Shown here piece after piece: positions 1-7,011 of a stretch of 10,368 bases of DNA. Numbering within the stretch: position 1 is the first letter of the stretch; each line of letters begins with the position of its first letter. The position numbers were made by a program, and so were the translations under genes. The stretch is from Candidatus Aegiribacteria sp. (lineage in GTDB: Bacteria > Fermentibacterota > Fermentibacteria > Fermentibacterales > JCC-6), in assembly GCA_030642525.1 (NCBI GenBank), contig DAOWNO010000038.1:1-10368 (forward strand). Reading direction: 5' to 3'. The notes below the pieces were generated by a model. It saw only the letters and a list, made by a program, of their open reading frames with translations. It was not told the DNA's origin and did no database searches.

Positions 1-1144
1 AGATCAGATCGTATCAGTAACAGGAATTGTAACTGCAGGCGGAGATGAATTCTACTATTCTTATGGTCCTGTCGCTGTGCTGGGTGATCCGGAGGGAGGT
101 CCCTGGACGGGACTGGTTCTCTTCGGTGACGATATTGCTTCTCTGGCCAGCGGTGACCGTATACTTATCACAGGTACCGTTCAGGAATTCTACGAACTGA
201 CTGAATTGGGATCAATTTCTTCTGTTGAAGTCGTTTCCACCGGGAACGAACTTCCGCCAGCCATTGAAGTTTCCACTGGAGACATATCCGATTCTACTGA
301 TCCTGAGCAGTACGAATCTGTTCTCTGCACATTCAGCGATGCGATTGTAACCGAAGTACAGGGATACGGTCAGTTCCTTGTCGATGACGGCTCAGGCAAC
401 TGCATTGTGGATGATATGGGCTCATATTCATACAGCCCTGCTGTAGGTGATACGATCATTACCGGAACCGGGATTCTCTGGTACTCCTGGGAGGAATGGA
501 AACTCGAACCCAGGGATAACAACGATCTTGTAACTTCAGGTGGCGGTGATGTCTACACCTGCTACGAGATCCAGGGACAGCAGTCAGAATCACCTTTTGA
601 CGGGCAGACCGTAAGCGTCACCGGAATCATAACCGCTGATCCGAATGATTATACTGCTGTTTCAACTTATACCTACTCCGCCCTTGCAGATGCTGTCGGA
701 GGACCCTGGAGCGGTCTGCTTCTATTTGGCGACGATCTAGAAGGTCTTCAGAGAGGTGACAGTGTAACCGTAACCGGTGTTGTGGATGAATACTACGGCA
801 TGACTGAGATCAAATACCCGATATCTTACGTGGTCCACTCGAGCGGACATTCTCTTCCAGATCCGATTCAGTTCTCTACCGGTGATCTGGCAACGTCTAT
901 GAATCCTGAGGAATGGGAATCTGTATTCGTGACCGTTTCCGATGTTGATGTAACACAGATTGGATTGCCCTACTACACATGGGCTGTCGATGACGGAAGT
1001 GGAGAGTGTTACGCTGGTACAATGGGTGACTTCACCTACGACCCGGTTGTAGGCGATAACCTTTCAAGCATGACAGGATTGCTCTGGTACTCCCGCGATA
1101 ATTTCAAGATTGAACCCAGAGATGATACCGATATAGTTCAGTAA
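1..1144 (+). CDS. Secreted protein with tandem OB-fold-like repeats (5' partial)
   Basis: The reading frame is open from base 2 to the TAA at 1142-1144 (380 residues visible) and continues off the left edge, so the GTG at 77 is not the real start. The visible part is two copies of a unit of about 198 residues, starting near bases 2 and 599. Shared landmarks in order are a VSVTGI strand, GGPW(T/S)GL followed by LFGDD, ITGTV/VTGVV, STGD(I/L), VDDGSG and EPRD. Alternating beta strands with VTG(I/V)V motifs resemble the OB-fold modules found in secreted nucleases of the YhcR/COG2374 type. No catalytic nuclease motif is visible, and the protein ends directly after the second unit without a sorting domain. 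A catalytic domain may lie upstream of the window. It could equally be a non-enzymatic adhesin or carbohydrate- or DNA-binding protein. Confident as a coding region; the function is inference. Confidence 0.85.
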   Translation, partial: DQIVSVTGIVTAGGDEFYYSYGPVAVLGDPEGGPWTGLVLFGDDIASLASGDRILITGTVQEFYELTELGSISSVEVVSTGNELPPAIEVSTGDISDSTDPEQYESVLCTFSDAIVTEVQGYGQFLVDDGSGNCIVDDMGSYSYSPAVGDTIITGTGILWYSWEEWKLEPRDNNDLVTSGGGDVYTCYEIQGQQSESPFDGQTVSVTGIITADPNDYTAVSTYTYSALADAVGGPWSGLLLFGDDLEGLQRGDSVTVTGVVDEYYGMTEIKYPISYVVHSSGHSLPDPIQFSTGDLATSMNPEEWESVFVTVSDVDVTQIGLPYYTWAVDDGSGECYAGTMGDFTYDPVVGDNLSSMTGLLWYSRDNFKIEPRDDTDIVQ

Positions 1145-1154
1145 CCAGCATAGC

Positions 1155-1190
1155 TTTTGGGGACATGCAACTCTATGCATGTCCCCAAAA
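1155..1190. repeat. Perfect 15-bp inverted repeat, hairpin
   Basis: Arms 1155-1169 (TTTTGGGGACATGCA) and 1176-1190 are exact reverse complements around a 6-base loop. The element starts 10 bases after the stop codon of the upstream gene. Because T and A tracts form the base of the stem, it could terminate transcription in either direction, although no separate U-run follows. The GGGGAC edge matches the style of palindromes mobilised by REP-associated tyrosine transposases (IS200-like), so it may be a mobile palindrome that doubles as a terminator. Confidence 0.75.
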
Positions 1191-1246
1191 CTACCCAAAA
1201 CTATGACTCTATGATGGGCGTCCCCATTATCATTTTATTTCAGTTT

Positions 1247-1283
1247 ACGCTATTGGGTAAACATCGAGTTCTAAGTCCGACCC
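1247..1283 (-). repeat. Dispersed 37-bp repeat, copy 1
   Basis: This matches 2288-2324 at 35 of 37 positions, with differences only at repeat positions 17 and 20. On the minus strand it begins GGGTCGGACTTAG. That TAG is the stop codon of the epimerase gene, and the last codons of that gene run into the repeat. Identical orientation and equivalent position at a gene's 3' end in both copies suggest targeted insertion or a shared mobile family. Confidence 0.85.
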
Positions 1284-2227
1284 TGAATCCAGCGGGCCTC
1301 TTCGCGGAGACCGTCCAGGAGAGGCGTGGATGGTTTCCAGCCGATTGTGCGTTCCAGCAGATCGGTTGACGCAAAAGTGTCGGGAACATCACCGGCCTGA
1401 ACCGGAAGGAATTCCAGACACGCTTTCTTCCCAACAGCCTCCTCAAGGATGGTAATTGCTTCAAGAAGAGGAAGTGTGTTGCCGCCGCCAAGATTCATCA
1501 CCCTGCCGTCAGTACAGCTTTCCGAAAGCCTCAGACCCTTGACCAGATCACCGACGTATGTAAAATCCCGTGTCTGTCCTCCATCACCGAATACTCTGAC
1601 AGGCTTTTCTTCGAGGATCGCCCTGATGAAAATGTTGAACGCCATATCGGGTCTCTGGCGGGGGCCGTATACTGTGAAAAATCGAAGGGATACGCTCGGA
1701 AGATCATGATTTCTGGTGTAAAGCCTGACCATATTCTCTGCAGCCAGTTTTGTTACTCCGTAAGGAGAATCAGGAATCGGAACAGTTATGTCCTCTACCA
1801 TCGGCAAAGCAGCAACGCGTCCGTATACCGAAGATGATGAAGCAAAGATGAAATTGCGGAGCCTTCTGTAGCGGACAGCCCATTCAAGAAGACGCTGAGT
1901 GGCCAGTATATTATCGGCAGTGTAGCGCAGAAATTCCTTTCCCCAGCTTTTCCTTACGCCTGCCTGGGCGGCCAGATGGTATATGATGATTTCTTCGTCA
2001 TCAGGTATCGCCTCATCGAGTTCGAAGAATTCCGTATCCGAAAGGTCCTGTTCAAGAAGGGCGAAACGGGGATTGTCAAGCAAAGAAGATATGTTCGCTC
2101 TTTTCAACTCGGGAGAGTAGTAATCTCTGAAACAATCAATTCCGATTACGCTTTCACCTTCTGAGATAAGACGCTCTGACAGATGGCTTCCGATGAAACC
2201 CGCGGCTCCGGTAACGATATACTTCAT
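1271..2227 (-). CDS. UDP-sugar epimerase, extended SDR (glucuronate 4-epimerase-like)
   Basis: A cytoplasmic NAD-dependent sugar-nucleotide epimerase that most likely makes a UDP-uronic acid or UDP-hexose for surface polysaccharide. The N-terminal Rossmann motif TGAAGFIG (residues 6-13) is followed by the acidic D31 of an NAD binder. HLAAQAGVR (84-92) and DYYSPELKR (35-43) are typical of UDP-glucuronate epimerases. The SDR catalytic elements are the serine run at 130-133 and Y156/K160 in SPYGVTK. YGPRQRPDMAF (187-197) and QAGDVPDTFA (277-286) form the usual substrate-binding half. The length of 318 is normal for the family. The ATG start gives the canonical N-terminus and has a GAGAG-type ribosome site about 9 bases upstream. 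The stop codon and last two residues come from the repeat at 1247-1283, but the protein looks complete. The exact sugar cannot be read from sequence; other 4-epimerases, dehydratases or decarboxylases of this superfamily are possible. Confidence 0.9.
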   Translation of the reverse strand: MKYIVTGAAGFIGSHLSERLISEGESVIGIDCFRDYYSPELKRANISSLLDNPRFALLEQDLSDTEFFELDEAIPDDEEIIIYHLAAQAGVRKSWGKEFLRYTADNILATQRLLEWAVRYRRLRNFIFASSSSVYGRVAALPMVEDITVPIPDSPYGVTKLAAENMVRLYTRNHDLPSVSLRFFTVYGPRQRPDMAFNIFIRAILEEKPVRVFGDGGQTRDFTYVGDLVKGLRLSESCTDGRVMNLGGGNTLPLLEAITILEEAVGKKACLEFLPVQAGDVPDTFASTDLLERTIGWKPSTPLLDGLREEARWIQGRT

Positions 2228-2287
2228 TAGCTTTCGCTCTCTTCAATGTCCATGCACTATCGGGATATGTACAATTTATTCCATATA

Positions 2288-2324
2288 ACGCTATTGGGTA
2301 AACGTCCAGTTCTAAGTCCGACCC
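2288..2324 (-). repeat. Dispersed 37-bp repeat, copy 2
   Basis: Same sequence and orientation as copy 1 at 1247-1283, with two mismatches. On the minus strand it starts two or three bases after the TGA stop of the recJ-like gene (2327-2329), reading GGGGTCGGACTTAG. It sits in the 99-bp gap between that gene and the epimerase start. Unlike copy 1 it lacks the flanking GTTTAC arm, so only the 37-bp core is conserved. Confidence 0.85.
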
Positions 2325-2326
2325 CG

Positions 2327-3796
2327 TCAGTCGCCGCTTTCTTCTGAAATGCCCCAGCTGACCGTGTTCACGCCTACCTGCAACAAGTATCTCAGTTTAT
2401 CTTTTCGAACTGCCGGAGGGAGGAATTTCGTTCCAAACGGCGCAAGGCAGAGAAGTTCTGCGGGATTCGGAAGTTCATCAACCTCAAGGTCTATGTGAGG
2501 TTTGGGTACCGGATCAACCGGATATTCAGCCATTCTTGACAGCAGCAATTCTCTGAGCTGATCCCATTTCAAGCCCTTACAGCTGAATCCGGCTGCCATT
2601 TTGTGTCCTCCCGCATTGGTGAACACACGTCCCATACTCACTAGAAAACCGGCCATGTCCCAATCCCCGAATGAACGGGCTTCTCCAACGAGCTTTCCAC
2701 CCTCCCGCGGGGATACTATCAGTGTTCCTCTCCGGGTCACTCTGCTTAGTTTGCTGGCGAGAGTTCCTCCCATGCCATCAGGGATATTATCCATGTATAC
2801 AAGCGTCATTCCGTATGCGGATGCCTGGTCATCTCTGTTCTTGAGAGCCTGTGAGAATACATCTGACAGCTGATACGCTCTGCGCCTGCTTTCCTTTTTC
2901 ATGAGTTTCCAGATAGACCTGCAGCTTCTGTAGTCTTCGTCCATCATCAGATCAAGCATTATCCCGATTCCTGAGCCCTTACCTTTTCCAACAGTTGATG
3001 TTATCTCGTGACGGATCATGGATCCCGTCCAGGCAGATTCTCTTGCGGGCCACAGCTCGGCAAGCATCTTCATGCCGCCTTTGATCATATCGATATCCAT
3101 TTCCGCGAACTTCTCAAGCAGATATCTGTTCCAGCCCAGCAGAGGTACTCTGTCTGAAACAGTTCCGAGAGCAACAGCTGTCAGAAGTCCGGGTTCATTT
3201 TCCCACCCGGGATAGATTGATATCAGGGCGGCGTAAAGAACTCCACAGCCGGCCAGATAAGTGGCGGGTGGGCCGGTTCTCTGCGGATTGATCATTCCAT
3301 GGGCTTCAGGCAGAGGAGGATTGAGCATGTGATGGTCGGTAATTACAACCCTGGCGCCCTGATCCAGAGCCCACCGGACTCCTGCCACAGAAGAACATCC
3401 GTAATCAACTGTAAGCAGCAGATCGCCTGACAGAAGGGACCCTTCCATCAGCCTGGGAACAAGACCGTAATCATCTGTCGAACGTTCGGGAGTAATCGGA
3501 ATGACTTCAAAACCCTCTCCCTCAAGAATTCTGATACCAACGTACAGTCCTGTAATGCCATCCATGTCATCGTGCCCGTAGAGAACAATCTTGCCTCCGC
3601 GATCTTTCAGATCATTGAGTTCACGGTGGAGAATATCAATATCGGGAATCCCGTCCGGCCATTCCGGTTTATCGGGCAGCCACTCTTTAACGGGATCGGG
3701 CGATTCGGGAAATCGATTCCGAAGAATAGAATATGCCAGAGGCGTAACCTTACACCTGCCCCGCTGTGTTTCGGGACCTTCTTCAATGTAACGCAT
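2327..3796 (-). CDS. recJ: RecJ-family single-stranded DNA exonuclease (DHH/DHHA1)
   Basis: A cytoplasmic 5'-3' single-strand DNA exonuclease of the DHH family, used in recombination and repair. Metal-binding motifs appear in order: GHDDMDGITG (74-83), TVDYG with D131, ITDHH (152-156), INPQR (169-173), and GTVSDRVPL with NR (211-224). The DHHA1 substrate-binding domain ends in GGHKMAAGF (396-404). A LAPFG motif (451-455) marks the start of the RecJ OB domain, but only about 35 residues follow, so this domain looks shortened; 489 residues compares with about 570 for many RecJ proteins. Motif I has GHDD where classical RecJ has GDYD, which resembles archaeal RecJ-like/GAN or NrnA-type versions while keeping the D-x-D pair. 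The ATG start follows a GGAGAG ribosome site by 5 bases. The gene is divergent from the barrel/HhH operon. The DHH/DHHA1 class is certain; RecJ against another DHH nuclease is likely but not proven. Confidence 0.88.
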   Translation of the reverse strand: MRYIEEGPETQRGRCKVTPLAYSILRNRFPESPDPVKEWLPDKPEWPDGIPDIDILHRELNDLKDRGGKIVLYGHDDMDGITGLYVGIRILEGEGFEVIPITPERSTDDYGLVPRLMEGSLLSGDLLLTVDYGCSSVAGVRWALDQGARVVITDHHMLNPPLPEAHGMINPQRTGPPATYLAGCGVLYAALISIYPGWENEPGLLTAVALGTVSDRVPLLGWNRYLLEKFAEMDIDMIKGGMKMLAELWPARESAWTGSMIRHEITSTVGKGKGSGIGIMLDLMMDEDYRSCRSIWKLMKKESRRRAYQLSDVFSQALKNRDDQASAYGMTLVYMDNIPDGMGGTLASKLSRVTRRGTLIVSPREGGKLVGEARSFGDWDMAGFLVSMGRVFTNAGGHKMAAGFSCKGLKWDQLRELLLSRMAEYPVDPVPKPHIDLEVDELPNPAELLCLAPFGTKFLPPAVRKDKLRYLLQVGVNTVSWGISEESGD

Positions 3797-3822
3797 CTGT
3801 TCTCTCCAACAGCCTGAATTCT

Positions 3823-3837
3823 GTCGGTATTACCGAC
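3823..3837. promoter_or_regulatory. 15-bp perfect dyad in recJ-like leader
   Basis: GTCGGTA and TACCGAC are exact inverted 7-mers around a single T. The dyad ends 26 bases upstream of the recJ-like ATG, upstream of its ribosome site and just downstream of an A/T-rich stretch (3838-3849). This position suits a repressor operator or a short leader hairpin. I do not recognise it as a standard LexA box. The dyad is certain; its regulatory role is inference. Confidence 0.4.
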
Positions 3838-4121
3838 TAAATATAAATACAACATCATAGCCTTATCCCTGAAAGATGATTTGTCAACCTTTCGGAAATA
3901 TCTGCAATGATATTACTGTGCTTGACTGGAATTATTGATTTTCTCCGTTGAATACTATGAGCTTTCAAGTACAGCACGAAGAATACTGGCCGATTGCTTA
4001 TAGACCGGCACTTCTCCCGGGAATTTTGGGTCTATTATCATAATACACCTTTAAACAATGGATTCGCCGATCAGATGAAATGTTTTCGCAGTTCAATGAT
4101 TCCTTACAAATTCGCGATTGT

Positions 4122-4138
4122 CAGATGCTCAGCATCTG
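4122..4138. repeat. 17-bp dyad in intergenic region
   Basis: CAGATGCT and AGCATCTG are exact inverted 8-mers around one C. It lies about 260 bases upstream of the barrel/HhH gene, in the middle of the non-coding stretch. It could be an operator, but its distance from both starts makes that uncertain. Confidence 0.35.
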
Positions 4139-4364
4139 TGAACACAATAAGTAAAGGGAATGTCGGAGGGATTTACCCATTTCCGAACACCCCCTCTGTA
4201 AAACAGCACCTGATAATACACTGCATATTGCGCGCATATGGATGCATATAATTCTTTCAATTTATTTTATACTTGCAGTCAACCTTTGAGTATTCATCTA
4301 TCTCGGCTATTCCGTATTTCTATCTAATTGAAAAGCATATTTCACCCGTTCGCAGAACCAGCAC

Positions 4365-4393
4365 TTGAAACCTGCCGGATATATTCGTAAACT
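4365..4393 (+). promoter_or_regulatory. Candidate sigma70-type promoter, possibly leaderless
   Basis: TTGAAA (4365-4370) and TAAACT (4388-4393) are separated by exactly 17 bases. The expected transcription start falls at about 4400, on the A of the ATG of the following gene. No Shine-Dalgarno-like sequence precedes that ATG, and an in-frame TAA at 4388-4390 rules out a start further upstream. If the promoter is real, the message would be leaderless. The match is moderate and could be chance. Confidence 0.35.
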
Positions 4394-4399
4394 CAGTGT

Positions 4400-5488
4400 A
4401 TGAAGATTCAATCAGCAATTTACAGATTTCTCACCGTGTTCCTTCTGCTGATCTTCGCGTACTCCGCTGAAGCAGCCTTTGAACCCGTTTCGGAATCTCC
4501 ATGGCTTCAGGGCGGGACAGCCTCCAGCCTCTTTCCCACAACACCACTGGTCATAATGGTCAACCCGGCCTGCCTCGGGCTTCTTGAAGGGCACGGAGTC
4601 GCTGCTTCAGCATCACGTCCCTATGGATTGCGCGGTCTTGACCGGACGGCAATAGCAGGGGACTGGATGTTCAGAAGATTCGCTGTGGGCGCTGCTCTCT
4701 CTCTGTCGGGAGATGAAAGTTATACCGAGGGAACCGGTGTTGCCGCAGCTGCTTTTCGAATCATGAACGGTGTCGTTCTCGGAGCTGATATTTCTTTCAG
4801 GAATCTCCAGATAAGCGGCTACGGCAGGGCAACAGGTGTCTCGGCGGATATCGGCGCTGTCTGGTCTCCAGTTTCCGGTATTTACTCCACGGCGCTTTTC
4901 CGCAGTATCATTCGAACTGATCTCGGTGATTCCGGCGATCCGTCTTCTCCCCGATCAATTGAACTCGGTCTGGGAGTTGTCCCGGTAGACAGAGTATCTC
5001 TTGCCATAGGCGCAGGCAGGCAGGAAGGGCTTGATACAGAATTCAGTTTTCATACCGCTTTTTCCCCGCAATCCAGTATCAGCCTTGGGGCAGGAATGAT
5101 TACGAACCCCGCGAGATTCTGGGCTGCCCTGTCCATTTCGGTGTCCCTCATCAACGTGGAATACGGTTACGGAGAGCATTCAACTCTTCCGGGAACTCAT
5201 TCAGTTGCCCTGTGCTGGGGCGCATGCGCGGCGAATCCACCAGCTCTCAGCCTTTCCGGCAGCGAGGAGGAATCAGAGGTTTCCGCACCTGAATTCCCAC
5301 TGAACATCAACACGGCAACCGAGGAGGATCTTTTACTGATTCCGGGAGTAGGTCCGGGCCGGGCTTCAGCGATATCAGCATGGATGCGGCAGAACGGACC
5401 TGTCTCCTCGATAGATGAGCTTGATGATATTCCCGGCATAGGTCCTTCACTTATGGAAGTACTCAGAGAATTTCTGGTGGCTGAATGA
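4400..5488 (+). CDS. Outer-membrane barrel with C-terminal ComEA-like HhH DNA-binding domain
   Basis: Residues 1-26 are a signal peptide (KIQ, a hydrophobic core, then SAEAA). Residues 27 to about 280 are short amphipathic strands separated by small turns, with an early VNPACLG that recalls the NPA signature of PorV/FadL-like barrels. An acidic linker (EEES region) leads to residues 302-362, two helix-hairpin-helix motifs: NINTATEEDLLLIPGVGPGR and, after SSIDELDDI, PGIGPSL. This tail matches the ComEA/Tex-type HhH module, which binds double-stranded DNA through its backbone. The arrangement would tether a DNA-binding domain to an outer-membrane barrel, plausibly facing the periplasm. It is the first gene of an apparent operon and overlaps the next by four bases (ATGA). 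In other bacteria I recall HhH pairs fused N-terminally to a large barrel; here the module follows a smaller barrel. HhH identification is strong, barrel good, DNA-uptake role inferred. Confidence 0.82.
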   Translation: MKIQSAIYRFLTVFLLLIFAYSAEAAFEPVSESPWLQGGTASSLFPTTPLVIMVNPACLGLLEGHGVAASASRPYGLRGLDRTAIAGDWMFRRFAVGAALSLSGDESYTEGTGVAAAAFRIMNGVVLGADISFRNLQISGYGRATGVSADIGAVWSPVSGIYSTALFRSIIRTDLGDSGDPSSPRSIELGLGVVPVDRVSLAIGAGRQEGLDTEFSFHTAFSPQSSISLGAGMITNPARFWAALSISVSLINVEYGYGEHSTLPGTHSVALCWGACAANPPALSLSGSEEESEVSAPEFPLNINTATEEDLLLIPGVGPGRASAISAWMRQNGPVSSIDELDDIPGIGPSLMEVLREFLVAE

Positions 5489-6987
5489 AAAAAACCGTAA
5501 TACTTGTCCTGCTCCTGTTTCTGTCCGGTACTGTTCACGCTTTTGAAGGAGATGTAAGGGTCCGGCTTCATCGAAGGTTCCCCGCATGCCGCGGCACTAT
5601 CGAGAATTACTACGCCGGTGACGAGTTCGGCTTTTATGACAGATTCAGATTCCGCAGCGGCACAATGCGCTTCTCGCTTCTTCTTGACAAAGCCAGGGGC
5701 GAGGAATGGGTTGATATTGTCTCAGCAGGTGCCATGTGGACTCCTCCGAATGGCAGCCTTCAGTCCGTCTCGGCAGGATGGCTCAAGGTTGATCTGGGAA
5801 GCGGTATGGTTATTTCCTGTCCAGGCAGCTGGTCAGACTTGAATGAGCTGGCTCTCTACAAACCGCCGGGTATCAGGAACCGTATCGAACCCGCCACATC
5901 CGCGTGGGGCTGCAGAGGCGACCCGCTTATCGGAGCCGGAGCAACAGCCCGGTTCGGAGATCTCAATGTGTCAATTCTCGCGGCTTATTCCCTGCTGGAC
6001 TCCATCGGTGACGGACATCACAGAACAGCTTCGGAAATCGCCGGGAAGGCCGCCATACGGGAAACCCTCGGGGCCATTCGCGCCGGAGGAGAAAAATGGG
6101 GGGTTACACTTGCCGGAGCTGTTGAGCATAACAGCGACGAACGATACTGGGTCCGCATGGGAACCGACTGGGATCTTGATTTCAGCACTTTCCGATTCAC
6201 CGGTGAAACAGCCGCGGGTGTAGATTCCGGAGGAGTTTCAGCAGCGTTCTGGGCTGCTCCCTCGCAGCATTTCGGTAACTTCAGGCACATGCTCATGTTT
6301 CTGAGGAACCCGCCGGATTTCCCGGATGCCAGGACATCACCCCCCATAAGCCGTGAATGTGATATCGGCTTCTGTTATGGATTCAGGTGGAATGTTTTCT
6401 CAAGAACCGCTCTGAAAGCAGGTGCCGGAACATATTTCAATGATAATGAGCATCTGCTTCTCGCTTCCTCCGAGGTTCAATACAGATTCCCCTGGAAAAT
6501 GGAAGCGACAGCGGGTATCCGAACACGGACAGAGCCCGGGGAATCAAGCTGGAGAGCCTGGACAGGCAATAACTGGCAGCCTCTCGAAAAATTCAATATC
6601 AGGACAAAATTCTCGTTCACCGGATGGAATTCCGACGAAGATCCCACTGAAAGCGGAACCGGCATTGAACTCAGGGTCCGATACTCTCCTGTCCGCCTTT
6701 TGTCGCTCGGTCTGGGCGGAGCCGCTTTTGCTACCGATGGATACAACTCCAGAGTATACGCGGCAGAGGCTTTCTTCCCCGGTGAGTTCGGATCCACTGC
6801 GCTATGGGACAGGGGCTTCATGTTTCATCTGAGCATTTCCGCCGAGATCAGTGAAGATCTCTTCCTCAGAGCAAGGTTCCTGAGAAAGATCATAGAGAAC
6901 GCAGCTGTTCTGGGCTCAGGGTGGGAAGAAACCGAAGGCGGCTCCAGAACTGAATTCGGTTTTCAGCTTGACTGCGCGTTTCAGTAG
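5485..6987 (+). CDS. Large outer-membrane beta-barrel protein, partner of HhH barrel
   Basis: A 19-residue signal peptide (MKKT, a leucine-rich core, then VHA|F) precedes about 480 residues of alternating beta-strand sequence with many aromatic-capped strands, ending in a terminal strand (FGFQLDCAFQ) typical of outer-membrane barrels. SAGWLKVDLGSGMVIS (96-111) and the later SAWGCRGDPLIGAGATARFG (139-158) resemble the barrel segment of the large helix-hairpin-helix outer-membrane proteins of Bacteroidetes/Chlorobi (GDY...FGQGLVL and RGAA segments); this is from memory, not a search. In those proteins HhH and barrel are one chain; here the HhH motifs are on the preceding protein. The four-base ATGA overlap implies translational coupling, with a weak GGTGG ribosome site inside the upstream gene. 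It probably acts with the preceding protein in the outer membrane. Substrate unknown. Confidence 0.75.
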   Translation: MKKTVILVLLLFLSGTVHAFEGDVRVRLHRRFPACRGTIENYYAGDEFGFYDRFRFRSGTMRFSLLLDKARGEEWVDIVSAGAMWTPPNGSLQSVSAGWLKVDLGSGMVISCPGSWSDLNELALYKPPGIRNRIEPATSAWGCRGDPLIGAGATARFGDLNVSILAAYSLLDSIGDGHHRTASEIAGKAAIRETLGAIRAGGEKWGVTLAGAVEHNSDERYWVRMGTDWDLDFSTFRFTGETAAGVDSGGVSAAFWAAPSQHFGNFRHMLMFLRNPPDFPDARTSPPISRECDIGFCYGFRWNVFSRTALKAGAGTYFNDNEHLLLASSEVQYRFPWKMEATAGIRTRTEPGESSWRAWTGNNWQPLEKFNIRTKFSFTGWNSDEDPTESGTGIELRVRYSPVRLLSLGLGGAAFATDGYNSRVYAAEAFFPGEFGSTALWDRGFMFHLSISAEISEDLFLRARFLRKIIENAAVLGSGWEETEGGSRTEFGFQLDCAFQ

Positions 6988-7011
6988 CTCGCATATTTCA
7001 GCAACATTCCC

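Larger units (their letters stand above)
1155..1284. repeat. Composite palindromic repeat region between convergent genes
   Basis: Between the two convergent genes lie the 1155-1190 hairpin, a second related motif, and the dispersed 37-bp repeat at 1247-1283. The second motif, ACTCTATGATGGGCGTCCCC at 1206-1225, is a diverged version of ACTCTATGCATGTCCCC at 1170-1186. GTTTAC (1243-1248) and GTAAAC (1257-1262) form a further small inverted repeat. Short frames crossing this stretch do not resemble proteins, so I read it as non-coding accumulated repeat DNA, probably of REP/RAYT type, that also serves as the transcription end zone for both genes. Confidence 0.55.
3797..4399. other. Divergent intergenic region, 603 bp, AT-richer
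   Basis: This gap separates the divergent recJ-like gene and the barrel operon and is visibly richer in A/T than its flanks. It holds a 15-bp dyad in the recJ leader (3823-3837), a 17-bp dyad (4122-4138), an imperfect palindromic stretch around 4221-4250, and a candidate promoter at 4365-4393. The decamer GTCAACCTTT occurs near both ends (about 3883 and 4278). The longest open frame inside (from a TTG at 3994) has no ribosome site and no recognisable protein character, so I do not call a gene. Confidence 0.6.

Noticed and set aside
1157..1369. A 70-codon open frame over the repeat region and epimerase 3' end
   Set aside because: It runs through the perfect hairpin, the 37-bp repeat and antisense to a well-supported gene; its composition is not protein-like and there is no ribosome site.
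2257..2310. Weak TTTACC/TAAATT pair within repeat copy 2 as an epimerase promoter
   Set aside because: Only 4 of 6 matches per box with an 18-base spacing; not distinguishable from chance.
3854..3887. Minus-strand TTGACA and TATGAT as a recJ promoter
   Set aside because: Both boxes are good individually but are 22 bases apart; the alternative -10 at 16-base spacing (TAAGGC) is poor, so no confident promoter could be called.
3922..3956. TTGACT followed by AATACT as a promoter
   Set aside because: The spacing is about 23 bases, outside the usual range.
3994..4251. An 85-codon frame starting with TTG in the divergent intergenic region
   Set aside because: No ribosome site, no domain-like or signal sequence, and it spans the 4122-4138 dyad; best read as chance.
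5618..6832. Long alternative frames on both strands inside the large barrel gene
   Set aside because: They are shadows of the 5485-6987 gene, which has a signal peptide, strand periodicity and translational coupling.
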